A stretch of 45,389 bases of DNA from Nonomuraea longispora (GTDB lineage: Bacteria; Actinomycetota; Actinomycetes; Streptosporangiales; Streptosporangiaceae). Numbering within the stretch: position 1 is the stretch's first letter; every line of letters begins with the position of its first letter. Location: positions 1 through 45,389 of the forward strand of contig NZ_SMJZ01000055.1 in assembly GCF_004348345.1 (NCBI RefSeq), written 5' to 3'. Shown in pieces: positions 15,670 to 23,787 of the stretch. The position numbers and the translations under genes are program-made. The notes beneath the pieces are model-generated. The model worked only from the letters and a program-made list of their open reading frames with translations, was not told the origin of the DNA and did not search any database.

Positions 15670-17100
15670 ATGCCCCAGCTGACCGCCCTGGACGCGCAGT
15701 TCCTCCACTTCGAGACGGCCACCAACGTCGCCAACATCGCGGGACTGGCCATCCTCGACGGCGACCTGAACCGCGCCGACCTGCAGGACCTTCTCGAACA
15801 GCGGCTCCCGTACGTGCCCGCGCTGCGCCGCAAGCTGGCCCCGGTGCCGCTCGGGCTCGACCACCCGTACTGGATCCAGGAGGACGACCTCGACCTCGAC
15901 TACCACGTGCGCGAGATCGGCCTGCCACCTCCGGGCGACGAGCGGCAGCTCGCCGAGCAGGTCTCGCGGCTGCACGCCCGCCGCCTCGACCGGCGCCGGC
16001 CGCTGTGGGAGATCTACCTCGTCCACGGGCTGGCCGGCGGCCGCATGGGCCTCTACACCAAGATCCATCACGCGGCCGTGGACGGCGTGGGCGGCGCCGA
16101 CGTGCTGGCCGCGCTGCTCGACACCCGCCCCCGGCCCGCGCCGCCGCCCGAGGCCGAGCCCGAACGCGACTCCCCGCCTCCCGGGCAGGCGGAGATGCTG
16201 GTGCGCGGCCTGGCCAGGCTGGCCGGCAACCCCGCCCACGCCGTGCGGTTCGCGTCCATGGCCGTCCCCTACCTGGACGAGATCCCCGTCGTGTCCTCCC
16301 TGCCCGGCGCCCGGTTCGTCTCCGGGCTGGCCCGTACGCTGGCCGGCTCCCGGCAGGTCCCCGACCTGCCGACGTTGCCCGCGCCCAGGACCCCCTTCAG
16401 CGGTCCCGTGTCGGAGCACCGGCGCTTCGCGTACGTGTCGCTGCCGTTGGACGAGCTCAAGAGGGTGCGCAAGGCGTTCGGCGTCACCGTCAACGACGTG
16501 GTCATGGCCGTGTGCGCGGGAGCGCTGCGCAGGTGGCTGGCCGCGCACGGAGGCGTCCCCGCCCAGCCGCTGGTGGCGGGGGTGCCGTTCTCGCTGCGGG
16601 ACGCGGGCGCCGAGGGGCCGGGCAACCAGGTGACGATCATGACGGCCCCGCTGGCCGTGCACGTCGCCGACCCCGCCGAGCGGCTGCAGCACGTACGGCA
16701 GGCCATGCGGCGGCTCAAGGACCGCTTCTCGCCGGCGTCCGCGCGGTGGCTGCGCGAGTTCAGCGAGTCGATGCCCGCCGCGCTCATGGGACTGGCCTCA
16801 CGCTCGGCGTTCGCGCTGCTCGGGCAGGCCGCCCCGCCGATCAACCTGATCGTCTCCAACGTGCCGGGACCGCAGTTCCCCCTGTACGTGTGCGGCGCCC
16901 GGCTGCTGCACCACTATCCGGTTTCGGTCATCTCGGACGTGAGCGGCGGCGTCAACATCACCGCCTTCTCCTACGACGGCTCACTCGACATCGGCGTCAT
17001 CACCGACCGCGCGATGGTGCCCGACGCCTGGGAACTCGCCGGGCACCTGCGCGACGCCCTCAGCGAGCTGCGCAACGCGGAAGCAGACGCGCCGCGATAG
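15670..17100 (+). CDS. WS/DGAT wax ester synthase/diacylglycerol acyltransferase
   Basis: A 476-residue bifunctional acyltransferase that esterifies long-chain alcohols or diacylglycerol with acyl-CoA, making storage wax esters or triacylglycerols. It starts MPQLTALDAQFLHFETATNV, close to the usual N-terminus. The catalytic HHxxxDG motif is HHAAVDG (about residues 136-142). The later family blocks are VTVNDVVMAVCAGALRRWL, GNQVTIMTAPL and NLIVSNVPGPQFPLY. A GGAGGTGTG ribosome-binding site precedes ATG 15670. It is divergent from the PLP enzyme gene. Confidence 0.92.
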   Translation: MPQLTALDAQFLHFETATNVANIAGLAILDGDLNRADLQDLLEQRLPYVPALRRKLAPVPLGLDHPYWIQEDDLDLDYHVREIGLPPPGDERQLAEQVSRLHARRLDRRRPLWEIYLVHGLAGGRMGLYTKIHHAAVDGVGGADVLAALLDTRPRPAPPPEAEPERDSPPPGQAEMLVRGLARLAGNPAHAVRFASMAVPYLDEIPVVSSLPGARFVSGLARTLAGSRQVPDLPTLPAPRTPFSGPVSEHRRFAYVSLPLDELKRVRKAFGVTVNDVVMAVCAGALRRWLAAHGGVPAQPLVAGVPFSLRDAGAEGPGNQVTIMTAPLAVHVADPAERLQHVRQAMRRLKDRFSPASARWLREFSESMPAALMGLASRSAFALLGQAAPPINLIVSNVPGPQFPLYVCGARLLHHYPVSVISDVSGGVNITAFSYDGSLDIGVITDRAMVPDAWELAGHLRDALSELRNAEADAPR

Positions 17101-17116
17101 CGCCTGCGGTCGGCCC

Positions 17117-17615
17117 ATGATCCTGAACCGCCGGGTGCTCAACCGCACCACGCCCGACCGCCAGCTCCTGCTCCGCCGGGCAGCCCTGTCGCCGGCCGAG
17201 GCCATCGAACGGCTCGTCGCGGTGCAGGGGCAGGAGATCGACGCGCCGTACCTCCGGATTGTGGACGCGCCTGGCCGCCTTCACCCAGGACGACCTGTCC
17301 TGCCTGCTGTACGGCAGGCAGGTGGTGCGGGGATCGCTGCTGCGCGGCACCCAGCACCTGGCGCTGGCGGGCGACTACGCCTGGATCCGCCCGCTGACCC
17401 AGGCGATCCTCACCCGGGTCAGGCAGGCCTCCTTCGGACGCGCGACCCAGGGGGCGGATCTGGAGGAACCGGCGGAGCTCACCCGCGAGCACCCGCCGCG
17501 GACCTATCAGGACACCGACGGCCGCGTCCTCTACGACCTTCCCGACGCCCCGCTCGCCGCGGAGGACGTGCCCGCGCCCGTACGGTTCCTGCCCTGGCGG
17601 GCGTCGCGCCGGAGG
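17117..17615 (+). pseudogene. Broken winged-helix DNA-binding domain protein (HTH_42/AlkZ-like)
   Basis: ATG 17117 opens MILNRRVLNRTTPDRQLLLRRAALSPAEAIERLVAVQGQEIDAPYL, the N-terminus of the winged-helix family that includes the AlkZ DNA glycosylase. Near 17255 the frame shifts, and the protein continues as VWTRLAAFTQDDLSCLLYGRQVVRGSLLRGTQHLA. After a helix-rich stretch it jumps to GRVLYDLPDAPLAAEDVPAPVRFLP, a block normally far downstream, and then ends in unrelated sequence. There is thus one frameshift, one internal deletion and one 3' truncation, and the gene is not functional. The GNAT gene begins converging at its 3' end. Confidence 0.75.
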
Positions 17616-18119
17616 TCAGCGGGCGGTGGTGAAGGAGATCCACACGTCGGGGGGAGCGTCGGGCCGGGTCGGGACGGGCCGGCGCTCCTCGGTCCAGGCG
17701 TCGCCGGCGGCGTGGGTGGCGACGCGCCGCCAGAACGCGGCGGCCGCCGCGTTGGCGTCCTGGAAGGCGATCTCCCAGGGGCCGGGGTGCCGTGAGATCA
17801 CCTCGCGTACGACGGTCGTCCCGATCCCGGAACGGCGCGCGCCGCGCACCACGAAGAAGCTGTTCAACACCCGGGCGGGGCCGGACAGCGCGCGCACCAG
17901 AGCGAACCCGAGCGGACGGTCGCCGCTGGTGAACAGGTAGGCCGCCCAGTCGTCGTCCTCGATCGCCGAACGCAGCCGTCCGCTGTGGTAGGTGGCGTCG
18001 GGGCTGGGCAGCCCGCCCTGGAACTCCGCCATGTCGTGGCGGAACATCAGCCAGAGCCGTTCGAGGGCGGGATGGTCGGCGGCGCTCACGGGCCGCACGG
18101 TCGCATGAAGACAAGTCAT
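17616..18119 (-). CDS. GNAT-family N-acetyltransferase
   Basis: A 167-residue acetyltransferase. The acetyl-CoA-binding motif A is recognisable as VLNSFFVVRGARRSGIGTTVVREVI (RxxGIG in place of Q/RxxGxG/A), and the C-terminal part has WEIAFQDANAAAAAFWRRV, typical of motif B. The N-terminal part reads TVRPVSAADHPALERLWLMFRHDMAEF. The acceptor substrate cannot be inferred. ATG 18119 follows GGAAG; an open frame continues upstream but lacks a ribosome-binding site. It is a single gene, convergent with the winged-helix pseudogene. Confidence 0.82.
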   Translation of the reverse strand: MTCLHATVRPVSAADHPALERLWLMFRHDMAEFQGGLPSPDATYHSGRLRSAIEDDDWAAYLFTSGDRPLGFALVRALSGPARVLNSFFVVRGARRSGIGTTVVREVISRHPGPWEIAFQDANAAAAAFWRRVATHAAGDAWTEERRPVPTRPDAPPDVWISFTTAR

Positions 18120-18231
18120 ACAAGCAGCTTCCGGCCGGGAGCAACCTCCGGCCGGGAAGGTAAAACTAGCATGCGCGGCTCGGATGGCGGACATGGCGCC
18201 CGCATTCCGTCCGCCAGGAGGGGCCGCGCGC

Positions 18232-18888
18232 TCAGCGGACGGCGTAGCCGCCGATCGCGGGTTCGAGGAGGTCGAAGACGCGCCGCGCGGTCTGGGCGAG
18301 CGCCGCGGCGACCGCGTCCTCGTCCTGCCCGGCCAGCACGCGGCTCTGCAACTCGCGGAAGAGCAGCCGGTCGGCCGCCGCCAGTTGCGCCGCGACCGCC
18401 CGCGCGACGACCGCGCGGCCTTCGGCGTCGTCCTCGGCCGGGCTTTCCCCGCACTCGGCGGCGAGCAGCCTGGCGAGGGCCTCTTCCCGTTGGCCGTGCA
18501 GGTCGCGCAGCCGGGCGACGAGGGTCGGGCTGTCGGCGATCATCCGGGCGAAGTCGCGCCCGGTGAAGCCGATGACGGGGTCACGCTGCTCCAGCGCCTG
18601 CGCATATGCTCGACGTACCGCGCCCAGCGCCGATTCCCCAGGTGGGCGCCGGGCGACCGCCTCGGCCAGGCCCGCCGCGAACGCCTCGTGGTGGTCCAGG
18701 GCTAGATCCTCTTTACGGGGGAAGTAATTCGTGACGGTCATCTTGGCCACCCTGGCGGCGCCGGCGATGTCGGCGATCGTCGTGCGGTCGAAGCCACGTT
18801 TCAGGAACAGTTGGGTAGCGTGGCCAGAGATGGCCTGCCTGGTCTCGCGCTTCTTCTGTTCCCTCAAACCCAAGGTGTCGATGCTCAT
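18232..18888 (-). CDS. TetR-family transcriptional regulator divergent from the sigma factor
   Basis: A 218-residue repressor. The helix-turn-helix (about residues 10-58) reads KKRETRQAISGHATQLFLKRGFDRTTIADIAGAARVAKMTVTNYFPRKEDLAL. The C-terminal domain is Ala/Arg-rich (GFTGRDFARMIADSPTLVARLRDLHGQREEALARLL). ATG 18888 follows TGGGAGAC, a clear ribosome-binding site; an upstream in-frame ATG at 18927 has none. The start is divergent from the sigma factor gene, and the intervening DNA carries a symmetric array of TTAGG/CCTAA repeats overlapping the sigma gene promoter. The regulator therefore probably controls itself and the sigma factor. Confidence 0.87.
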   Translation of the reverse strand: MSIDTLGLREQKKRETRQAISGHATQLFLKRGFDRTTIADIAGAARVAKMTVTNYFPRKEDLALDHHEAFAAGLAEAVARRPPGESALGAVRRAYAQALEQRDPVIGFTGRDFARMIADSPTLVARLRDLHGQREEALARLLAAECGESPAEDDAEGRAVVARAVAAQLAAADRLLFRELQSRVLAGQDEDAVAAALAQTARRVFDLLEPAIGGYAVR

Positions 18889-18909
18889 AGCCGCAGTCTC
18901 CCACAGATT

Positions 18910-18982
18910 TTTAGGCTGGACCCACATTTAGGTTGATCCAATAGAGGTAGAGACCTAATGTTGGGCGCGGCCTAAGTTTGGG
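18910..18982. promoter_or_regulatory. Symmetric operator array between tetR and sigma factor genes
   Basis: TTTAGG occurs at 18910-18915 and 18927-18932 (period 17, within similar 15-base units). Its inverse CCTAA occurs at 18954-18958 and 18971-18975 (also period 17), each followed by TGGG three bases later. CCTAAnnnTGGG occurs twice on the plus strand and once on the minus strand (18921-18932). Two direct repeats thus face two inverted ones. Confidence 0.6.
18933..18961 (+). promoter_or_regulatory. Candidate promoter of the sigma factor gene
   Basis: TTGATC (18933-18938) and TAATGT (18956-18961) are separated by exactly 17 bases. The -10 element overlaps one CCTAA operator repeat, so a bound repressor would block it. 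A transcript would have an untranslated leader of about 55 bases. Confidence 0.5.
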
Positions 18983-19021
18983 TTGCTGTCCATCCTGCCC
19001 AACGCGAGCGAGGAGAGTGTT

Positions 19022-19990
19022 TTGTCCCAAGCAGCAGAGGTTCTCGAGTTGGACGAAGGCGTCCCTGACGGTGGCACCGCCCTCGGCGCCGACTCGGTCA
19101 AGACCTACCTGAAGGAGATCGGGCGGGTGCCACTGCTCACCGCCGAGCAGGAGATCGAGCTGGCCAAGCGCATCGAGGCCGGGCTGTTCGCCAGAGAGCG
19201 GCTCGACACCGAGCCCGGCCTTCCCGCCGAGCTCCGCGCCGATCTGGAGTGGATCGCCGACGACGGCATGCGGGCCAAGCAGCGCATGCTGGAGGCCAAC
19301 CTGCGGCTGGTCGTGTCCATCGCCAAGCGCTACACCGGCCGCGGCATGCTCTTCCTCGACCTGATCCAGGAGGGCAACCTCGGCCTGATCCGCACGATCG
19401 AGAAGTTCGACTACCGGCTCGGCTACAAGTTCTCCACCTACGCCACGTGGTGGATCAAGCAGGCGATCACCCGCGCCATGGCCGACCAGGCCCGCACGAT
19501 CCGCATCCCGGTGCACATGGTGGAGCTGATCAACAAGGTGGCGCGGGTGCAGCGGCGCCTGCAGAGCGACCTCGGCCGCGAGCCCACACCCGAGGAGATC
19601 GCCAAGGAGAGCGAGCTCGAGGTGAGCCGCGTCATCGAGGTCCAGGGCTACGGCCGCGAGCCCATCTCGCTGCACACGCCGCTGGGAGAGGAGGGCGACA
19701 GCGAGTTCGGCGACCTCATCGAGGACACCGAGGCCGTCTCCCCGGCCGACGCGGTGTCGTTCACCCTGCTCCAGCAGCAGCTGCACGCCCTGCTCGACCA
19801 GCTCAGCGAGCGCGAGGCGGGCGTGATCAGCATGCGCTACGGCCTGGCCGACGGCAAGCCGCGCACGCTCGACGAGATCGGCCGCGTCTACGGCGTGACC
19901 AGGGAGCGGATCCGGCAGATCGAGGCCAAGACGATGTCCAAGCTGCGCCATCCGTCCCGCTCGCTGGCGCTGCGCGACTACCTGAGCTGA
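19022..19990 (+). CDS. Group 2 sigma-70 factor (SigB/HrdD-like)
   Basis: A 322-residue primary-like sigma factor. Region 1.2 reads [32 protein letters not shown], and regions 2.1-2.4 read [73 protein letters not shown]. Region 3 and region 4.2 ([21 protein letters not shown]) complete it. It lacks the long N-terminal region of the essential HrdB/SigA, which marks it as a non-essential group 2 factor. TTG 19022 is preferred because AGGAGAG precedes it; another TTG at 18983 lacks a site. Control by the divergent TetR protein is suggested by the operator array over its promoter, an unusual arrangement for a group 2 sigma factor. Confidence 0.92.
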   Translation: MSQAAEVLELDEGVPDGGTALGADSVKTYLKEIGRVPLLTAEQEIELAKRIEAGLFARERLDTEPGLPAELRADLEWIADDGMRAKQRMLEANLRLVVSIAKRYTGRGMLFLDLIQEGNLGLIRTIEKFDYRLGYKFSTYATWWIKQAITRAMADQARTIRIPVHMVELINKVARVQRRLQSDLGREPTPEEIAKESELEVSRVIEVQGYGREPISLHTPLGEEGDSEFGDLIEDTEAVSPADAVSFTLLQQQLHALLDQLSEREAGVISMRYGLADGKPRTLDEIGRVYGVTRERIRQIEAKTMSKLRHPSRSLALRDYLS

Positions 19991-20066
19991 CCGTCCGACC
20001 TGGCGCACGAGAGCCGCGGAGAGAAAGGCTGCGCAAACGGGAACTCAAGACTGTCGCCACAGCCCC

Positions 20067-20094
20067 TTGGATATCGCTGTGAGTGACCTAGATT
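20067..20094 (+). promoter_or_regulatory. Candidate promoter of the methyltransferase gene
   Basis: TTGGAT (20067-20072) and TAGATT (20089-20094) are separated by 16 bases. The GTG start begins 8 bases after the -10 element, so the mRNA is probably leaderless. Confidence 0.5.
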
Positions 20095-20101
20095 CCCAGG
20101 C

Positions 20102-20872
20102 GTGAAACGCTCCCGTTCGAGCCTCGTCCACCAAGTGACGTACGCGTTCAAGAACCCGCGCAAGATTCTGCCCCACCTGAGGCGGCTCGCCCGCGACACC
20201 TGGTTCAGGCTGCGTACACGCGACCATGTCGCCTACTACCGTGCCGTCATGAAGTCCGACACCGCGCGAGACCCCGAGGGCGCGGTCGGCTCCCACACAC
20301 ATCGACGGTGGCTGGCGCTGGGCCGTATGCAGTTCGACTACCTCGTCGAGCACGGGCTGAAGCCCGAGTGCCGGATGCTGGAGATCGGCTGCGGCAACCT
20401 CCGGGCCGGTCACCTGTTCATCGGCTACCTGCACACCGGCAACTACTACGGCATCGACATCTCGCCCGACATCCTCATGGCGGCCCAGGACACCATCGCC
20501 GAGCACGGGCTGGGCGACAAGCTGCCGCACCTGACCCCCGTACGCGACCTGCGCTTCGCGTTCCTGCCCGACGAGCACTTCGACGTCGTACACGCGCACA
20601 GCGTCTTCTCCCACTCGCCGCTCGACGTGATCGAGGAGTGTTTCGCCCACGTCGGGCGGGTCATGAAACCCGGCGGATGGTTCGACTTCACCTTCGACCG
20701 CACCGAAGGCAAGGAGCACCAGGTGCTGCGGGAGGACTTCTACTACCGCACCGAGACCCTGATCGCGCTGGCGTCCAAGTACGGACTGCAGGCGAGGTTC
20801 ATGGACGACTGGGAACGCCTGCCGCACAAGCAGTCGAAGATCCGCGTCACCCGGCCGGCCGACGCCCTCTAG
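20102..20872 (+). CDS. Class I SAM-dependent methyltransferase
   Basis: A 256-residue protein with a Rossmann-type methyltransferase core. Motif I is RMLEIGCGNLRAGHLFIGYL (about residues 92-110), motif II is YYGIDISPDILMAA, and motif post-II is EHFDVVHAHSVFSHSPLDVIEECFAHVGRVMKPGGWFDF. The N-terminal 60 residues are basic and helical. The substrate is unknown. The start is GTG 20102; no ribosome-binding site is visible, and a -10 element lies 8 bases upstream, which supports a leaderless transcript. Confidence 0.86.
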   Translation: MKRSRSSLVHQVTYAFKNPRKILPHLRRLARDTWFRLRTRDHVAYYRAVMKSDTARDPEGAVGSHTHRRWLALGRMQFDYLVEHGLKPECRMLEIGCGNLRAGHLFIGYLHTGNYYGIDISPDILMAAQDTIAEHGLGDKLPHLTPVRDLRFAFLPDEHFDVVHAHSVFSHSPLDVIEECFAHVGRVMKPGGWFDFTFDRTEGKEHQVLREDFYYRTETLIALASKYGLQARFMDDWERLPHKQSKIRVTRPADAL

Positions 20873-20932
20873 CAGGCGCACGGCCGGAAAACGACGTGCG
20901 TGCGAGGGGCGCTCACACCTACCCTGTGGCGC

Positions 20933-21880
20933 GTGAAAGACGTCCGTACGCTGCCCAAAGCCCACTTGCACGTTCACCTGGAAAGCACAGTCCGCCCGGA
21001 GACCGTTCGCGACCTGGGCGGCACGCCGGGGAACGGCGGCGTGTTCCGCGACTTCAGGGAGTTCGCCGACCAGCGGGCGCGGGTGCGCGGGCTGCTGCGC
21101 ACGGCCGAGCACTTCCGGCGCCTCGCGGTGGAGTTCTGCGAGGACGAAGCCGGGCAGGGCACCCGCTACGCCGAGGTGACCTTCACCGCCGCCTCCCACG
21201 GGGAGCGGTTGGGAGAACCGGCGATGCCGCTGGAGGCGGTGCTCGACGGGCTGCGGGAGGGCCGGGCCCGCTACGGCGTCGAGTGCCGGGTGCTGCTCGA
21301 CCACTCCAGGCGACGGCCGGTGAAGCGGCTGTGGCGCACCTACGAACTGGCCACGCGCTACGACGACGTGATCGGCATGGGGCTGGCGGGCGACGAGCGG
21401 CACCCGCTGGCGCCGTTCGCCGAGGTGCTCGACGCGGCCAGGGACGCGGGCCTCCACCTCGTCCACCACGCGGGCGAGTCGGCCGGCGCGGCCAGCATCC
21501 GCGAAGCCCTCGACGTGGGGCACGCCGAGCGCCTCGGGCACGGCATCCGGGTCCTCGACGACGAGAGCCTCGTGGCCGAGGTGCGCGAACGCGGGATCCC
21601 GCTGGAGGTCTGCCCCACGTCCAACGTCCTGCTCGGGCTCGTCCCGTCGCCGTCCGAACACCCGCTCCCACGGCTGCGGGCGGCCGGGCTGGTCGTCACG
21701 ATCAACACCGACGGGGAGACGGCGCTGGCCGGCGAGTACGCCGGGCTGCGCGACACCTTCGGCTGCACCGACGACGACCTCGCCGACCTGGCCCGCGCGT
21801 CGATCGACGCGTCCTTCGCCCCCGACGCGGTGAAGGCCGAGCTCAAGGCCGGCGTCGAGACCTGGGCCACCGCCTCGTGA
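20933..21880 (+). CDS. Adenosine deaminase family protein
   Basis: A 315-residue amidohydrolase that probably deaminates adenosine or a related purine. Zinc ligands are in HLHVHLE near the N-terminus and in the His of LVHHAGES. The catalytic Glu lies in AGES, and RLGHGIRVL contains the conserved GHG-type block. Where adenosine deaminases have a SDDP loop this protein has NTDGE, which keeps one Asp; the substrate may therefore differ from adenosine. GTG 20933 has no ribosome-binding site, but TACCCT lies 7 bases upstream, again suggesting a leaderless mRNA. The stop overlaps the start of the next gene (GTGA). Confidence 0.84.
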   Translation: MKDVRTLPKAHLHVHLESTVRPETVRDLGGTPGNGGVFRDFREFADQRARVRGLLRTAEHFRRLAVEFCEDEAGQGTRYAEVTFTAASHGERLGEPAMPLEAVLDGLREGRARYGVECRVLLDHSRRRPVKRLWRTYELATRYDDVIGMGLAGDERHPLAPFAEVLDAARDAGLHLVHHAGESAGAASIREALDVGHAERLGHGIRVLDDESLVAEVRERGIPLEVCPTSNVLLGLVPSPSEHPLPRLRAAGLVVTINTDGETALAGEYAGLRDTFGCTDDDLADLARASIDASFAPDAVKAELKAGVETWATAS

Positions 21881-22503
21881 CCGGCCACCAGCAGGACCCG
21901 TCCCCCAAGGCGACACCGAGCGGTTCCTCCGGCGACCCGGCGCCGGACCAGGGGACACCTGCCGGTCCTCCCGAAGAGGTCCCCGACGCGTACGGGGTCG
22001 AGGGGCGGCCGGTCTGGCTCGGCGGCGCCTGGAGGGTCGGTGACCTGGTCGTCAAGCAGGTGGAGTTCCTGCCGGAGACGTTGTGGCGGGCTGAGGTGCT
22101 GTCCGCGCTGCCCGGCTCGCCGGCGTTCCGCGTGGCCCGTCCCGTGCGGGCGCGCGACGGCGCGTGGACGGCGTACGGATGGGAGGCGGCCCGGCTCGTC
22201 CCGGGCGAGCCGGACGTGAGCAGGCAGGACGACGTGCTGAGGACCGGTGCCGCCTTTCACGAGGCGATCGCCCACCTGCCCAGGCCCGCGTTCCTGGACG
22301 TCCGTGAGGATCCCTGGTCCTACGGTGACCGCGTGGCGTGGGAGGAGCTTCCCGGCCCGTCCGGAGGAGCCGGGCTGCTCGAACCGCTCGTACGGGCCCG
22401 GCGCCCGGTGGAGCTTCCGTCCCAGGCGGTCCACGGCGACCTGCCCGGCAACGTGCTGTTCGCGCGGCCGGTCGTGGACCTCGCCCTGTCGCAGGCACCC
22501 TGA
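21877..22503 (+). pseudogene. TIGR02569-family phosphotransferase-like gene, C-terminally truncated
   Basis: A 208-residue frame starting at GTG 21877, overlapping the adenosine deaminase stop by 4 bases. After a disordered Pro/Ser-rich N-terminus it has the TIGR02569 pattern: GVEGRPVWLGGAWRVGDLVVKQVEF, TAYGWEAARLVPGEPD, and the kinase-like VHGDLPGNVLFA. The normal continuation, with the AVIDLSPYWRP block and about 50-60 more residues, is missing. Instead the frame reads VVDLALSQAP and stops, as if a deletion joined VVDL to foreign sequence. The truncation probably inactivates it; a shortened functional form cannot be excluded. Confidence 0.6.
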
Positions 22504-22588
22504 CCGGTCGTAGCGCCGGGGCGCTCGCCTGGCGGAGCGATCAGGAATCGAGAAGCGTGCGCCGCCGGCCATGCTTAGGGTGACGTGC

Positions 22589-22999
22589 ATGAACGTCACC
22601 ATTCACGCCAGTTTCCTGCCGCACGACGACCCGGAGGCGTCCCTGGTCTTCTACCGCGACGTCCTCGGTTTCGAGGTGCGCGACGACGTCGGCTACGACG
22701 GGATGCGCTGGATCACGGTCGGTCCCGCCGGCCAGCCCGGTACGTCCATCGTCCTGCAACCACCGGCGGCCGACCCGGGGATCACCGATGGCGAGCGCAC
22801 CACCATCTCCGAGATGATGGCCAAGGGCACCTACGCCGGCATCCTGCTGGCCACCGACGACCTCGACGGTCTTTTCGCGCGGGCGGAGTCCCGCGGCGCG
22901 GAGGTCATGCAGGAGCCGATCGAGCAGCCGTTCGGGGTGCGCGACTGTGCCTTCCGGGATCCCGCCGGCAACATGGTCCGCGTCCAGGAACTGCGCTGA
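22589..22999 (+). CDS. VOC-family (glyoxalase/bleomycin-resistance fold) protein
   Basis: A 136-residue vicinal-oxygen-chelate protein with paired beta-alpha-beta-beta-beta units. The first reads HASFLPHDDPEASLVFYRDVLGFEVRDDVGYDGMRWITVG, and the second ends GVRDCAFRDPAGNMVRVQEL, typical of VOC proteins. Metal-binding or substrate functions cannot be assigned. ATG 22589 has no ribosome-binding site, but TAGGGT lies 7 bases upstream, so the transcript is probably leaderless. The 3' end overlaps the tail of the minus-strand GH42 pseudogene. Confidence 0.85.
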   Translation: MNVTIHASFLPHDDPEASLVFYRDVLGFEVRDDVGYDGMRWITVGPAGQPGTSIVLQPPAADPGITDGERTTISEMMAKGTYAGILLATDDLDGLFARAESRGAEVMQEPIEQPFGVRDCAFRDPAGNMVRVQELR

Positions 23000-23773
23000 A
23001 CGCCGTGGGCGCCTCCGTCGCCGCGATCTCGCCCGCCGCCGGCGGCCCCGGTGAAGGGAACCGCAGCGGCCGCTGTACCACCGCCGCGCCCAGCGGCCCC
23101 AGCTCCACCTGCCTCGCCACCGGCGTTCCCGTGAGCAGATCCGTCCCCGGCCCTTCGAGGGGGACGGACGCGCGGAGCTCTCCGCTGTGGTTGAGCAGAA
23201 ACACGTACTCGTACATCTCGTCACCCCGCAGCGAGCACGCCACGCGCGCCGGCATCCCCTCGAACCGCGACCGCACGCCCGCCGACTCGACGGCCTCCAG
23301 CACGACCGCGTCGAGGGCGGCCTGCTCCAGCAGCGTCGCGACGTAGACGACCCGCCCCGCGCCGTAGCGGTTCTCGACCACCGCGGCCCGCCCTTCGAGC
23401 AGCCCGTCGGCGTAGGTGGCCAGCGCCGTGCCGCTCTCCAGGTGGAGGTCGTCGCGCCACCAGGTCGACGTCGCCCGCCGCCCGTCCGTGAACTCCACGG
23501 TGAAGCTCTCGTGCGGGCGCGCCGGCCAGTACTCGTCGATCCTGGCGCCGACCAGCTCGCGGAACGCGCCGGGGTCGAACAGCACCGCGATCCGCGCGCG
23601 CGAGGTCGTCCCCGCCACGGGCGCCAGCAGCCGCAGCTCCCGGCCGAGCTCGACGATTTCCTGGCACCATCGCCGAGTGGAAGCGCTCGTGCCCGCCCCG
23701 GCATGCTCGGGGTTGTAGTCGCCGCCGTAGGCGAACCCGCCGACGCGCCTGCGGAACGCTTCGAGCGGGTCAT
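22905..23773 (-). pseudogene. GH42 beta-galactosidase with large internal deletion and frameshift
   Basis: ATG 23773 with the ribosome-binding site CGGAG sits 14 bases past the PmoA-like gene, so this was the fourth gene of the GH3 operon. After four codons the frame shifts by one and reads EAFRRRVGGFAYGGDYNPE, the GH42 N-terminus. It then jumps directly to HAGAGTSASTRRWCQEIVELGRELRLLAPVAG, which is normally more than 300 residues later, beyond both catalytic Glu residues. The trimerisation and C-terminal domains follow (FRELVGARIDEYWPARPHESFTVEF to PLGAAVVQRPL). The frame runs on into the VOC gene before stopping. It cannot be an active enzyme. Confidence 0.78.
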
Positions 23774-23787
23774 GTCAGGATCTCCGA

